From the NCBI GenBank assembly GCA_002429385.1, contig DIZL01000066.1:1-30079 (forward strand): a stretch of 30,079 bases of DNA, in the 5' to 3' direction. Under the pieces are notes generated by a model. It saw only the letters and a program-made list of their open reading frames with translations. It had not been told where the DNA came from and did no database searches. The first letter of the stretch is position 1. Every line of letters begins with the position of its first letter. The DNA comes from Prolixibacteraceae bacterium UBA6029. GTDB taxonomy: Bacteria; Bacteroidota; Bacteroidia; Bacteroidales; Prolixibacteraceae. Both the position numbers and the translations under genes were made by a program. Below are positions 23,242 to 30,079 of the stretch, piece after piece.

Positions 23242-24615
23242 ATGAAAAAACCAATCCTGATCCTCCTTTGCATTACCTTTATCTGCACGCTGTCAATGGG
23301 GCAAAATAACTCCACCGCTCCAAAAATCATCAGCACGATTCCCGCCTTTGGTGATTGCAAAGTTGATACTGCACTGACCGAAATCACACTTAGGTTCGAT
23401 CAGGATATGGGCGAAGGGTGTTCTGTAGTGAATACTAAAAATTTGCCCAAGATTACGCAGAAATATCATTGGACCGATAAAAGAACTCTTTCAATTCCTG
23501 TAAAGCTTTTCCCGAACAGACTTTACTACCTTGCGTTTAATAATTCCAGGCATCAACATTTTACAAATACACAGGGAATACCTTTAAACCCCGATGATCT
23601 GCATTTTCAAACCAAAGCAGTTTCGTCTGTTGACCTTAATGGTTCGTCTTTGGAGCTTAATAAGAAGGCCTGTAAGGAGCTGATGGAAATATTTCCCCGG
23701 AAGTATTCCTATGCTACACTTAAAGGAATCAACTGGAAAACTTTAATGGAACAGAAGCGGACGGAGCTTGAAAACGCTGAAACACCCACGGAGTTCGCAC
23801 TTAAATTAGTCAAACTCTTACGAAATGCCGATGATCCACATTTAGGAGTTGAACTGGAAGGGCAACGCTTTGAAACGTGTAACATGCGGCTGGTGGACAA
23901 CAACTTTAATACAGTAGCGCTGTTACCCAGGCTTCAGGAGAAGAAAAACAGCAAGAACTTCGCAGTCCTCACTGGTGTCATTGACAGTATCGGATACCTT
24001 TTGTTGCGCGATTGGAATACCGATTTGGACAATCTTTCCCTGAAAAACTGGGGTAATTCGACAGACCCCGACATTCCTGCCTTCGAGGTTATCAAAGGAT
24101 TGCTCATCTATCAAAACCTGATCATTGATGTCCGTGATAATGGTGGGGGAAAGGAAATCTATGCCCGCAAACTTGCCTCCTGTTTTGTAACGGATTCCAT
24201 CCCCTTCGGGAAGGTGTACAATTACAACGAAAAGACCGGATTATTTGATAAAGAGATCCTGCATAAACTTTATCCATATGAACGGAAATTGAAGTATTCA
24301 GGAAATATATATGTGTTATCCGGACCCAATGTGATGAGCAACAATGAGTCCTTTATCCTGATGATGAAACAGGTGCCAAATGCCAAAATAGCAGGAATGA
24401 AGACCTATGGAAGTTCAGGGAATCCGGTCCCTTACGTTTTATCCAATGGGGTGACCGTTTATATCCCATCCTGGCAGGCCTATACCCTGGAGGGTAAGCT
24501 GATCGAAGGAAATGGCATTCAGCCTGACATTGAACGGATAACTACCCGCAAGGACTTCCAGGATAAGGATGGTCTTGTTGATGAAGTCATGAATATGATT
24601 AAAAAGAAAAATTAA
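23242..24615 (+). CDS. Secreted S41-family peptidase with N-terminal Ig-like domain
   Basis: A 457-residue secreted protein. Signal peptide 1-20 (ICTLSMGQ), then a Big_5-type Ig-like domain (about 25-130; IISTIPAFGDCKVDTALTEI, RFDQDM). Residues about 135-457 resemble S41 tail-specific peptidases: IIDVRDNGGG is the strand before the oxyanion loop, and NVMSNNES contains the probable catalytic serine, with GMKTYGSSGN and GIQPDIE after it. There is no PDZ domain between, and the family lysine is not obvious, so it may use the Ser/His/Glu arrangement of the tricorn-like branch or be atypical. ATG 23242 is chosen at the signal peptide; the frame upstream to 23188 has no such feature. Confidence 0.83.
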   Translation: MKKPILILLCITFICTLSMGQNNSTAPKIISTIPAFGDCKVDTALTEITLRFDQDMGEGCSVVNTKNLPKITQKYHWTDKRTLSIPVKLFPNRLYYLAFNNSRHQHFTNTQGIPLNPDDLHFQTKAVSSVDLNGSSLELNKKACKELMEIFPRKYSYATLKGINWKTLMEQKRTELENAETPTEFALKLVKLLRNADDPHLGVELEGQRFETCNMRLVDNNFNTVALLPRLQEKKNSKNFAVLTGVIDSIGYLLLRDWNTDLDNLSLKNWGNSTDPDIPAFEVIKGLLIYQNLIIDVRDNGGGKEIYARKLASCFVTDSIPFGKVYNYNEKTGLFDKEILHKLYPYERKLKYSGNIYVLSGPNVMSNNESFILMMKQVPNAKIAGMKTYGSSGNPVPYVLSNGVTVYIPSWQAYTLEGKLIEGNGIQPDIERITTRKDFQDKDGLVDEVMNMIKKKN

Positions 24616-24812
24616 CCGCAGGAATTTTATAAACAGAGGGCACCAGAATCTATCTGAATTTTCTCAGACAATCTCCCTAATCGACAAAATGGTAATGTCC
24701 TGATGTAAAATTGCATTCTCTCACATCACAATTCGTTTTTTTTGAAAGACTCTAGCCTATTCAGGTTATGAATTACTCTGGAATTTCAAGGGTATTTTTT
24801 CTTGCCTATTTC

Positions 24813-25053
24813 TTACCTCTGTCATACTTCTGTCATATTTCTTTCATACTTCCGTCTTACCTCTTTCATACCTCTGTCATACCTCTTTCATACCTCTTTC
24901 AGTACAAATTCGAAACAAATTCGAAACAAATACGTAACAAATTCGAAATAAATTCGTAGCCGTTCGAATTTGTTTCGAATTTGTTACGTATTTGTTTCGA
25001 ATTTGTACTGAAAGAGGTATGAAAGAGGTATGAAAGAGGTATGAAAGGATATA
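24813..25053. repeat. 11-bp-phased fold-back array, locus B
   Basis: Eight 11-bp units like ATACCTCTTTC end in TC at 24823, 24834, 24845, 24856, 24867, 24878, 24889 and 24900. The inner units ACAAATTCGAA place CG at 24911, 24922, 24933, 24944 and 24955; after a 10-bp step at the apex, CG recurs at 24965, 24976, 24987 and 24998. The right outer arm has GAAAGAGGTAT units starting at 25010, 25021, 25032 and 25043. The arms pair with one mismatch over about 50 bp. The apex is nearly identical to locus A, while the outer arms share no sequence with it. It lies between the S41 and cupin genes, both on plus. Confidence 0.95.
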
Positions 25054-25059
25054 GAAGGA

Positions 25060-25423
25060 TACCTTTCGGGAAAGTTATGGGAAAAGGAATGTGTACCAAA
25101 GAAATACATTTAAGGGTCAGGCTTAAATGAATTTAGTGTGCCTGTCAAAGATAAATATTTATACTGACGGATAACTCATTCTTAAATAGTTTCAACTCCT
25201 CTTTTAAGACTTTTAAGACTGGGAAACTATTGATTTTTATCAGCGTTCTATCTGGGAAAAATCAGGTGAAACAGGGCAGTCTTAAATAATTCTAAACATC
25301 GGGAATAAATTAAACACCTGACGGATGATGAAAGCGTCAGAATATTATCTTTAACTCCTATTCGTAGATTTATTGTTTAAATATTCAACACTATCGGGAT
25401 GTTGATAAGCTAACACACATACC
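25060..25423. other. Intergenic stretch before the cupin gene
   Basis: AT-rich, no supported gene or RNA. AATAGTTTC recurs inverted as GAAACTATT within about 45 bp near 25185-25230, and CTGACG/CGTCAG forms a small hairpin near 25318-25340. TATCTTTA near 25347 could be a -7 box for the cupin gene. Confidence 0.35.
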
Positions 25424-25774
25424 ATGTATAATTCGCATCAGGAATTGGTTAATAATCTGAAAGTCGGGGGCGTAAAATTTAAAATTACCCAACAGGTCGA
25501 TTCATTGATGATGACCGAGTTGGAGTTTCAAAAGGGAGCTTCATTGCCTGAACATATACATCAGACCGATCATTCGGGGTATTTGCTTCAGGGAAGGATC
25601 CGTATGACGATTGACGGAGAGATCCGTGAACTGGTTCAGGGCGATAGCTGGTGTATCGCAAAAAACCTTCGTCATTCTACGGAGGCTATGGAAGAATCAA
25701 AAATCATAGAGGTCTATAGTCGGGAGCGAGAGGATTTTCAGGATTACATCTTTGAAAAGGCGATGGATTTATAG
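25424..25774 (+). CDS. Single-domain cupin protein
   Basis: A 116-residue cytoplasmic cupin. Motif 1 reads LPEHIHQTDHSGYLLQG, with His, His and a third histidine where many cupins have glutamate; motif 2 is GDSWCIAKNLRHSTEA with its single histidine. These residues form a likely metal site. Small cupins act as isomerases, dioxygenases or sugar-binding proteins, and the sequence does not decide between them. It is followed by the ThuA-like gene after a 75-bp gap and may share its transcript. Confidence 0.87.
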   Translation: MYNSHQELVNNLKVGGVKFKITQQVDSLMMTELEFQKGASLPEHIHQTDHSGYLLQGRIRMTIDGEIRELVQGDSWCIAKNLRHSTEAMEESKIIEVYSREREDFQDYIFEKAMDL

Positions 25775-25849
25775 CTGGCTTTTTTGTCCCGATTCTGAAG
25801 GACCTTTTTGAATTTAACGCTCAATCCTAAACCTAACCGACCAATAGCC

Positions 25850-26680
25850 ATGCTTAAACCTATCCAACGAATTTGTATTGTGATGATCTGCTGTTTCCTT
25901 GGCCTGAACTATCTGGCGCAGGGGAGCCAACCAAATTATAAGGTAATTGCCTTTTATACCGGGAAGAACGACCAGGCACACGTTAGTTTTGTGCATGAGG
26001 CCAATCAATGGTTTTCGAAGGTGAGCGCTAAACATCATTTCAGTTACGAGTCGACCAACGACTGGAACAAAATGACTCCCGAATTCCTAAGCCATTACAA
26101 GGTTGTCATCTTTCTCGATACACGTCCCGACTCTGCCCTCCAGCGTAAGGCCTTTCAGGAATATATGGAAAAAGGGGGTGGATTTATGGGTTTTCATTTT
26201 AGCGCCTTTGCCCTCACCCCCTCGGCTTATTCCCAAAACTGGGACTGGTATCATGAGAAGTTCCTGGGATCGGGTGAGTATGGAAGCAATACCTGGGGGC
26301 CAACACCGGCCATTTTAAAGATCGAGGACCGTCATCACCCTGCTACACAGCACCTGCCTGAGAAGTTCAAGACACAGCCCAACGAATGGTATCGCTGGAA
26401 AAACGATCTGCGGAAGAATCCAGACATCAAGATACTGGCCTCCATCGATTCGACAAGCTTCCCGCTTGGGACAGGCCCAAAGCCATCTGAAATCTGGCAT
26501 AGCGGGTATTACCCCGTGGTATGGACCAACACGAAATACCGCATGATTTACATCAACATGGGCCATAATGACATCGACTATGCCAATAAGACCAACAAGG
26601 AATTGTCGTTTACCTTCGACAATAAAATTCAGGATCAGTTGGTCCTGGATGCATTGAATTGGTTGGGGCAAAAAAAATAG
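25850..26680 (+). CDS. Secreted ThuA-like protein
   Basis: A 276-residue protein with a signal peptide (hydrophobic ICIVMICCFLGLNYLAQG) and a ThuA/glutamine amidotransferase-like fold. Recognisable segments are KVIAFYTGKNDQAHVSF, the strand YKVVIFLD, the block EKGGGFMGFHFSAFA that replaces the nucleophile elbow of amidotransferases, and YYPVVWTNTKYRMIYINMGHND at the end of the domain, where GH is conserved. ThuA proteins are linked to disaccharide oxidation (trehalose and sucrose utilisation with thuB) and often accompany Gfo/Idh/MocA enzymes in Bacteroidota. The frame opens at 25808, but ATG 25850 gives the signal peptide. Confidence 0.85.
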   Translation: MLKPIQRICIVMICCFLGLNYLAQGSQPNYKVIAFYTGKNDQAHVSFVHEANQWFSKVSAKHHFSYESTNDWNKMTPEFLSHYKVVIFLDTRPDSALQRKAFQEYMEKGGGFMGFHFSAFALTPSAYSQNWDWYHEKFLGSGEYGSNTWGPTPAILKIEDRHHPATQHLPEKFKTQPNEWYRWKNDLRKNPDIKILASIDSTSFPLGTGPKPSEIWHSGYYPVVWTNTKYRMIYINMGHNDIDYANKTNKELSFTFDNKIQDQLVLDALNWLGQKK

Positions 26681-26774
26681 CCGGTAGAATAATCAAGAAG
26701 GAATCAAATAGTTACCTTCGGATTTATTTTAGACACACAACAACAACCTGTTACCTAATCAAAAACTACCGGTT

Positions 26775-27080
26775 ATGAATAGATTCTTTGCACCTGCCAT
26801 TATTCTTTCCATTGTGTTGGGGATTACTATTGCCTGGATTGACTCAAGTCCGAACTGGGACGACACGGGTATTTCAGTATTCATGGTTTTGGTTGCAGGT
26901 TTCGTTTGCGGATACCTGGCCGGATACAGACCCTGGCTTATTGCCTTGCTGGTGAGTATCTGGATCCCTTTGTTAAGCATCCTTACGACTCAAAACTACG
27001 GATCATTTCTGGCCTTGATACCCGGAGTACTGGGTGCCTATGCCGGTCACCTGGTACGAAAAGGATTTAGCGGCAAATAA
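26775..27080 (+). CDS. Small four-helix membrane protein
   Basis: A 101-residue hydrophobic protein with four predicted transmembrane helices, at about 4-22, 32-51, 53-70 and 76-94, and a short basic C-terminus (RKGFSGK). I do not recognise a family. Codon use and gene-length gaps on both sides support a real gene. It lies 94 bp after the ThuA-like gene; the 165-bp element begins 69 bp after its stop. Confidence 0.7.
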   Translation: MNRFFAPAIILSIVLGITIAWIDSSPNWDDTGISVFMVLVAGFVCGYLAGYRPWLIALLVSIWIPLLSILTTQNYGSFLALIPGVLGAYAGHLVRKGFSGK

Positions 27081-27148
27081 GTGAATTGATTCATACTCCT
27101 GCTGTAAATTATCCGGTCTTTGAACGGGTAATTTTATAGTCCGTATCA

Positions 27149-27317
27149 TTAAGAGACAGTTTAAATTTTATTGGATTGTTCCGTCAGGAACAAAATATGG
27201 ATAGGATATTTATCAAATACGTCAATATATTGTCCCATACGGGACAATACAACCGTGGGAAACGACTGTTTTTCTACCCACATATTTTCCCTACGGGAAA
27301 TTTAAACCGTCTCTTAA
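27149..27317 (+). repeat. 165-bp palindrome-rich element, copy 2
   Basis: The better-preserved copy. The left end AAGAGACAGTTTAAATTT (27151-27168) and the right end 27298-27315 are 18-bp terminal inverted repeats with one mismatch; adding the flanking TT and AA gives 20-bp repeats and suggests TTAA at each boundary. Palindromes: TTGTTCCGTCAGGAACAA (27176-27193), TTGTCCCATACGGGACAA (27230-27247), TTTCCCTACGGGAAA (27286-27300). Outside the palindromes, AAAATATGG-TAG on the left pairs with TCTACCCACATATTTT on the right, so the whole element folds back. No coding capacity. It ends 12 bp before the GH59 start codon. Confidence 0.9.
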
Positions 27318-27329
27318 GATAGATTCAAT

Positions 27330-29264
27330 ATGCAAAAGAAATTCTTTTCAATGGTTTTTATGGTCGTGACTGGTATCCTTACATCTTTTTCTCAAGGTGT
27401 AACAATTAAGATTACTGACAATCATCAAGGCCGGGTGTTTGAAGGGATTGGTGCATTGAGTGCCGGAGCCTCTTCGAAATTACTGATGGATTACCCGGAG
27501 GAGATCCGAAGTCAGGTATTCGATTACCTGTTCAAACCTAAATTTGGAGCCAGTCTTCAGCAGATCAAAGTAGAGATTGGCGGAGACATCAATTCGACCG
27601 ATGGAACCGAGCCTAGTCATGCGCATACCCGGGATGAATTCCTGGACCCTAAACCACAATACTTCCAGAGAGGTTATGAATGGCTGGTTTTGAAAGAAGC
27701 TAAAAAGCGCAATCCGCGAATATTGACCGATTGCCTGGAATGGGGTTGCCCGGGTTGGATCGGTAACGGGGTTTTCTACTCGCAGGATAATGCTGATTAC
27801 ATCGCTTCATTTCTGAAAGGTGCCAAAGAGGTCCAGGGTATCAGCTTTGATTATACCGGGATATGGAATGAAAGGCCTTACGATAAGGAATGGATCAAGC
27901 TAATGAGGAAAACGCTGAATAACAATGGTCTGAAGGATGTTAAGATTATTGCTGCTGATGTATTCGACTGGAAAATTGCCGATGATATGCAGAATGACAA
28001 GGAGCTCTCGGACGCGGTGTATGCCGTAAGCAGCCATTACGTGGACCGTGAAAAATGGTGGGGAAAACCGGTTTATGGGTCCTCGGAGACTGCCTTAAAA
28101 TCGAATAAACCCATTCACAACAGCGAAGCCGGTCCTTGGAAAGGCGATTGGGACGGTTTTGAATACCTGGTCAAATTGTATAACCGGAGCTACATTGTGG
28201 GTAAAATCACCAATGTCATTACCTGGAGTTTGATTACCAGTTATTTTGACAACCTTTCATTACCCAATTCAGGATTGATGATGGCCAAGACACCCTGGAG
28301 CGGTCATTATGAAGTACAACCGGCCATATGGGCTGCTGCGCATACAACACAATTTGCTGAACCGGGATGGCGGTATGTGGATTCAGGCTGCGGATTCCTG
28401 AAAAAAGGAAGCTACGTAACCTTGAAATCTCCGGATGAAAAGGATTACAGCCTGATCATTGAAACGGCAGATACCATCGGTACACAAACAGTCACATTTG
28501 AACTGGATAAAGCCCTTGCCGGAAAAGCTTTGCATGTCTGGAAAACCACCCGGGGAAAAGGTGAGTTTGAGCGGCAAGCCGACCTAAGGGTCAGAAACAA
28601 CAGGTTCACCATTCAGTTAGAAGGTAAATCGGCATACTCGATTACCACGACTACCGGGCAGACAAAGGGGTTTTACAAAGTGCCGGAAAACAAACCGTTC
28701 CCCTTTCCCTATGCCACCGATTTTGAAACAGAGACACCCGGTCAGCTCCCAAAATACTTCATGGACCAGGCCGGGGTGTTCGAAGTGCAACAACGGGAAG
28801 ATGGGAAAGGTAAATGTTTGAAGCAGGTGATAGACCACCAGGGAATCGAGTGGGAAGTGGGTCAAAACCCTTGTGTAGAAACCATTCTGGGTGATACCAC
28901 CTGGACCGATTACGAAGTTCATGCGGATGTTTACGTTTCGGAGAATACCGGTACGGCAAAGATCCTGGGCCGGGTGATGGAAATGAAAAGGGGAGGAGAT
29001 TATCCCGAAGGGTATATGTTTGTGATTAATACAGGAAATAAATGGTCGCTTTATGCCGGCAGTCAGGTTATTGCCTCAGGTTATGCTGATTTTCCTGCAT
29101 TTACATGGCAGCCTGTTTCCCTGAAGTTTAGCGGGAGTACTATTTCTGCAAAAGTAAATAACAAGGAAGTGATCACCCTGAAAAATACCCGGTATACGCA
29201 TGGACTTGCAGGACTGGGGTCAGGGTATAATCTGATATCCTTTGATAATTTTGAGGTGAAATAG
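27330..29264 (+). CDS. GH59 galactosylceramidase-like beta-galactosidase
   Basis: A 644-residue secreted enzyme of the family of human galactocerebrosidase (GALC), which removes beta-galactose from galactosylceramide and related substrates. Signal peptide 1-21. The TIM barrel starts at FEGIGALSAG; the acid/base is Glu181 in GIWNERPYD and the nucleophile is Glu253 in YGSSETA, matching human Glu182 and Glu258. PWSGHYEVQPAIWAAAHTTQF is close to the human enzyme. A beta-sandwich follows, then a C-terminal lectin-like domain from about residue 475, so the full GALC architecture is kept. In bacteria the substrate may be a plant or host galactoside; the sequence does not settle this. ATG 27330 lies 12 bp after the 165-bp element. 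Confidence 0.93.
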   Translation: MQKKFFSMVFMVVTGILTSFSQGVTIKITDNHQGRVFEGIGALSAGASSKLLMDYPEEIRSQVFDYLFKPKFGASLQQIKVEIGGDINSTDGTEPSHAHTRDEFLDPKPQYFQRGYEWLVLKEAKKRNPRILTDCLEWGCPGWIGNGVFYSQDNADYIASFLKGAKEVQGISFDYTGIWNERPYDKEWIKLMRKTLNNNGLKDVKIIAADVFDWKIADDMQNDKELSDAVYAVSSHYVDREKWWGKPVYGSSETALKSNKPIHNSEAGPWKGDWDGFEYLVKLYNRSYIVGKITNVITWSLITSYFDNLSLPNSGLMMAKTPWSGHYEVQPAIWAAAHTTQFAEPGWRYVDSGCGFLKKGSYVTLKSPDEKDYSLIIETADTIGTQTVTFELDKALAGKALHVWKTTRGKGEFERQADLRVRNNRFTIQLEGKSAYSITTTTGQTKGFYKVPENKPFPFPYATDFETETPGQLPKYFMDQAGVFEVQQREDGKGKCLKQVIDHQGIEWEVGQNPCVETILGDTTWTDYEVHADVYVSENTGTAKILGRVMEMKRGGDYPEGYMFVINTGNKWSLYAGSQVIASGYADFPAFTWQPVSLKFSGSTISAKVNNKEVITLKNTRYTHGLAGLGSGYNLISFDNFEVK

Positions 29265-29311
29265 ACAAGCTTTGTCTCTTCAATTCCTGATGGTTGACCG
29301 GCAGGGTTCAG

Positions 29312-30037
29312 CTATTGCGTGAAGACCGATACTGATTCATCGATGTACCATTCCAGGTTTCCGCTGGTTGGCAGAATGTGTGCTGCCGGAAGAAGATTAG
29401 CCATGGTCTGGTTGCCCCAGATTTCAGACAAACGTCTGGCCTTGGCTTCGCCAGTTACCAGAAAGCAAACCATTTCAGCATTGTTAATCACTTTCCCGGT
29501 CAATGTAATGCGTTTTTGATCGGTGGTGGGATGTGAGGCCACTTCACAGATCCGGTCCGATCCAAGCAATTCCAGTTGATTGGGAAAGATGGATGCGGTA
29601 TGTCCGTCATCCCCAATGCCCAACACGATCATATCGAATTCAGGTAAGCCGTTAGTTTGTTTCAGATGTTCCTGTATTTGTGCTGAATAGGAGAGTGCTT
29701 CCTCTTCAGGATCATTTTCCCCTTTGATGCGATGAATGTTTACTTCAGGGATCAGGATATACGGGAATAGTAATCTTTGTACTTTCCCGAAGTTACTTTC
29801 CGCATCGTTCATAGGTACCATACGCTCATCCACCCACCAGAAATGTACTTTTTGCCAGAGTGGTGATTCGGCATACTTATTGGCCAATGCGGTAAACAAC
29901 AGGTCAGGGGTTTTCCCCCCGGAAATGGCCAGGTGAAAAGCTAATCCGGAGAATTTCTCAACTCCTTCCATCAATTGATCGGCAAAATGGTCAGCCAATT
30001 CTGCGGGATCTTTTAAAATATGCAGTTTTCCATTCAT
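29312..30037 (-). CDS. pgl: 6-phosphogluconolactonase
   Basis: A 241-residue cytoplasmic enzyme of the oxidative pentose phosphate pathway that hydrolyses 6-phosphogluconolactone to 6-phosphogluconate. The family motifs are present in order: AISGGKTP, WWVDERMVP with the SNFG block, and GIGDDGHTASIFP. Length agrees with the family (about 230-260). A TTG at 30067 would extend the frame by ten residues; the ATG at 30037 is preferred because the family starts just after it. In Bacteroidota pgl usually follows zwf, and that gene would lie beyond the right edge of the window. It converges with the GH59 gene. Confidence 0.93.
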   Translation of the reverse strand: MNGKLHILKDPAELADHFADQLMEGVEKFSGLAFHLAISGGKTPDLLFTALANKYAESPLWQKVHFWWVDERMVPMNDAESNFGKVQRLLFPYILIPEVNIHRIKGENDPEEEALSYSAQIQEHLKQTNGLPEFDMIVLGIGDDGHTASIFPNQLELLGSDRICEVASHPTTDQKRITLTGKVINNAEMVCFLVTGEAKARRLSEIWGNQTMANLLPAAHILPTSGNLEWYIDESVSVFTQ

Positions 30038-30079
30038 CGTGTAAATAGATTTAGTTTGTAGGGTCAAACCTATGTGTTT

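Noticed and set aside
24768..25099. Open reading frames of about 60 residues on both strands across locus B
   Set aside because: They are translations of the 11-bp repeat units (peptides rich in KFETNSKQIRNKFE) and have no start context or family similarity.
29263..29277. Terminator between GH59 and pgl
   Set aside because: AGACAA/TTGTCT is only a 6-bp stem with no clear T-tract; too weak to annotate.

Overview
The window looks like chromosomal DNA of a free-living or gut/sediment Bacteroidota, most likely Bacteroidales or a neighbouring order. The signs are a secreted protein with a C-terminal type IX secretion (Por) tail, several genes preceded by the Bacteroidota -7 promoter motif TAnnTTTG, almost no Shine-Dalgarno sequences, and a protein set rich in secreted carbohydrate-active enzymes. 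There is no rRNA, tRNA, CRISPR array, intact insertion sequence or phage gene that I can support.

Layout. 0-4.2 kb: MarR regulator, P-type cation ATPase, then rlmF on the minus strand. 4.2-5.1 kb: a large intergenic region with an 11-bp-phased fold-back array and a 165-bp palindrome-rich element. 5.1-10 kb: a T9SS-exported DUF2271 protein on plus, then on minus a URO-D-family protein, an esterase fused to a beta-propeller and a CAP-domain protein. 10-11.9 kb: a relic of a secreted TIM-barrel isomerase, a helical stress-like protein, a YciI-like protein and a creatininase-family hydrolase. 12-17.3 kb: a Tat-exported Gfo/Idh/MocA oxidoreductase behind a heptanucleotide repeat, a DUF4143-type ATPase, a 60-bp relic of a second Gfo/Idh/MocA gene, and a soluble hybrid histidine kinase. 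17.3-18.4 kb: 1.1 kb of non-coding DNA with three different fold-back structures. 18.4-22.2 kb: a tight operon of GH26 mannanase, GH127 beta-L-arabinofuranosidase and a degenerate 2-hydroxyacid dehydrogenase. 22.3-24.6 kb: a DUF4160/DUF2442 pair and an S41 peptidase. 24.6-25.4 kb: a second 11-bp-phased fold-back array. 25.4-30 kb: a cupin, a ThuA-like protein, a small membrane protein, a second, inverted copy of the 165-bp element directly in front of a GH59 galactosylceramidase-like enzyme, and 6-phosphogluconolactonase.

Functional theme: export and breakdown of plant-type or host-type glycans (mannan, arabinofuranosides, beta-galactosides, esterified sugars), with oxidoreductase and ThuA proteins often found in sugar catabolism. 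No SusC/SusD pair is present, so this is not a classical PUL.

The most unusual content is non-coding. Three intergenic regions hold long inverted repeats built from 11-bp units whose spacing stays in register over up to 150 bp; two share the same apex sequence although their outer arms are unrelated. Separately, a 165-bp element with three nested palindromes and terminal inverted repeats occurs twice in opposite orientation, 22 kb apart. I know of no named family for either. All functions proposed for them are inference.
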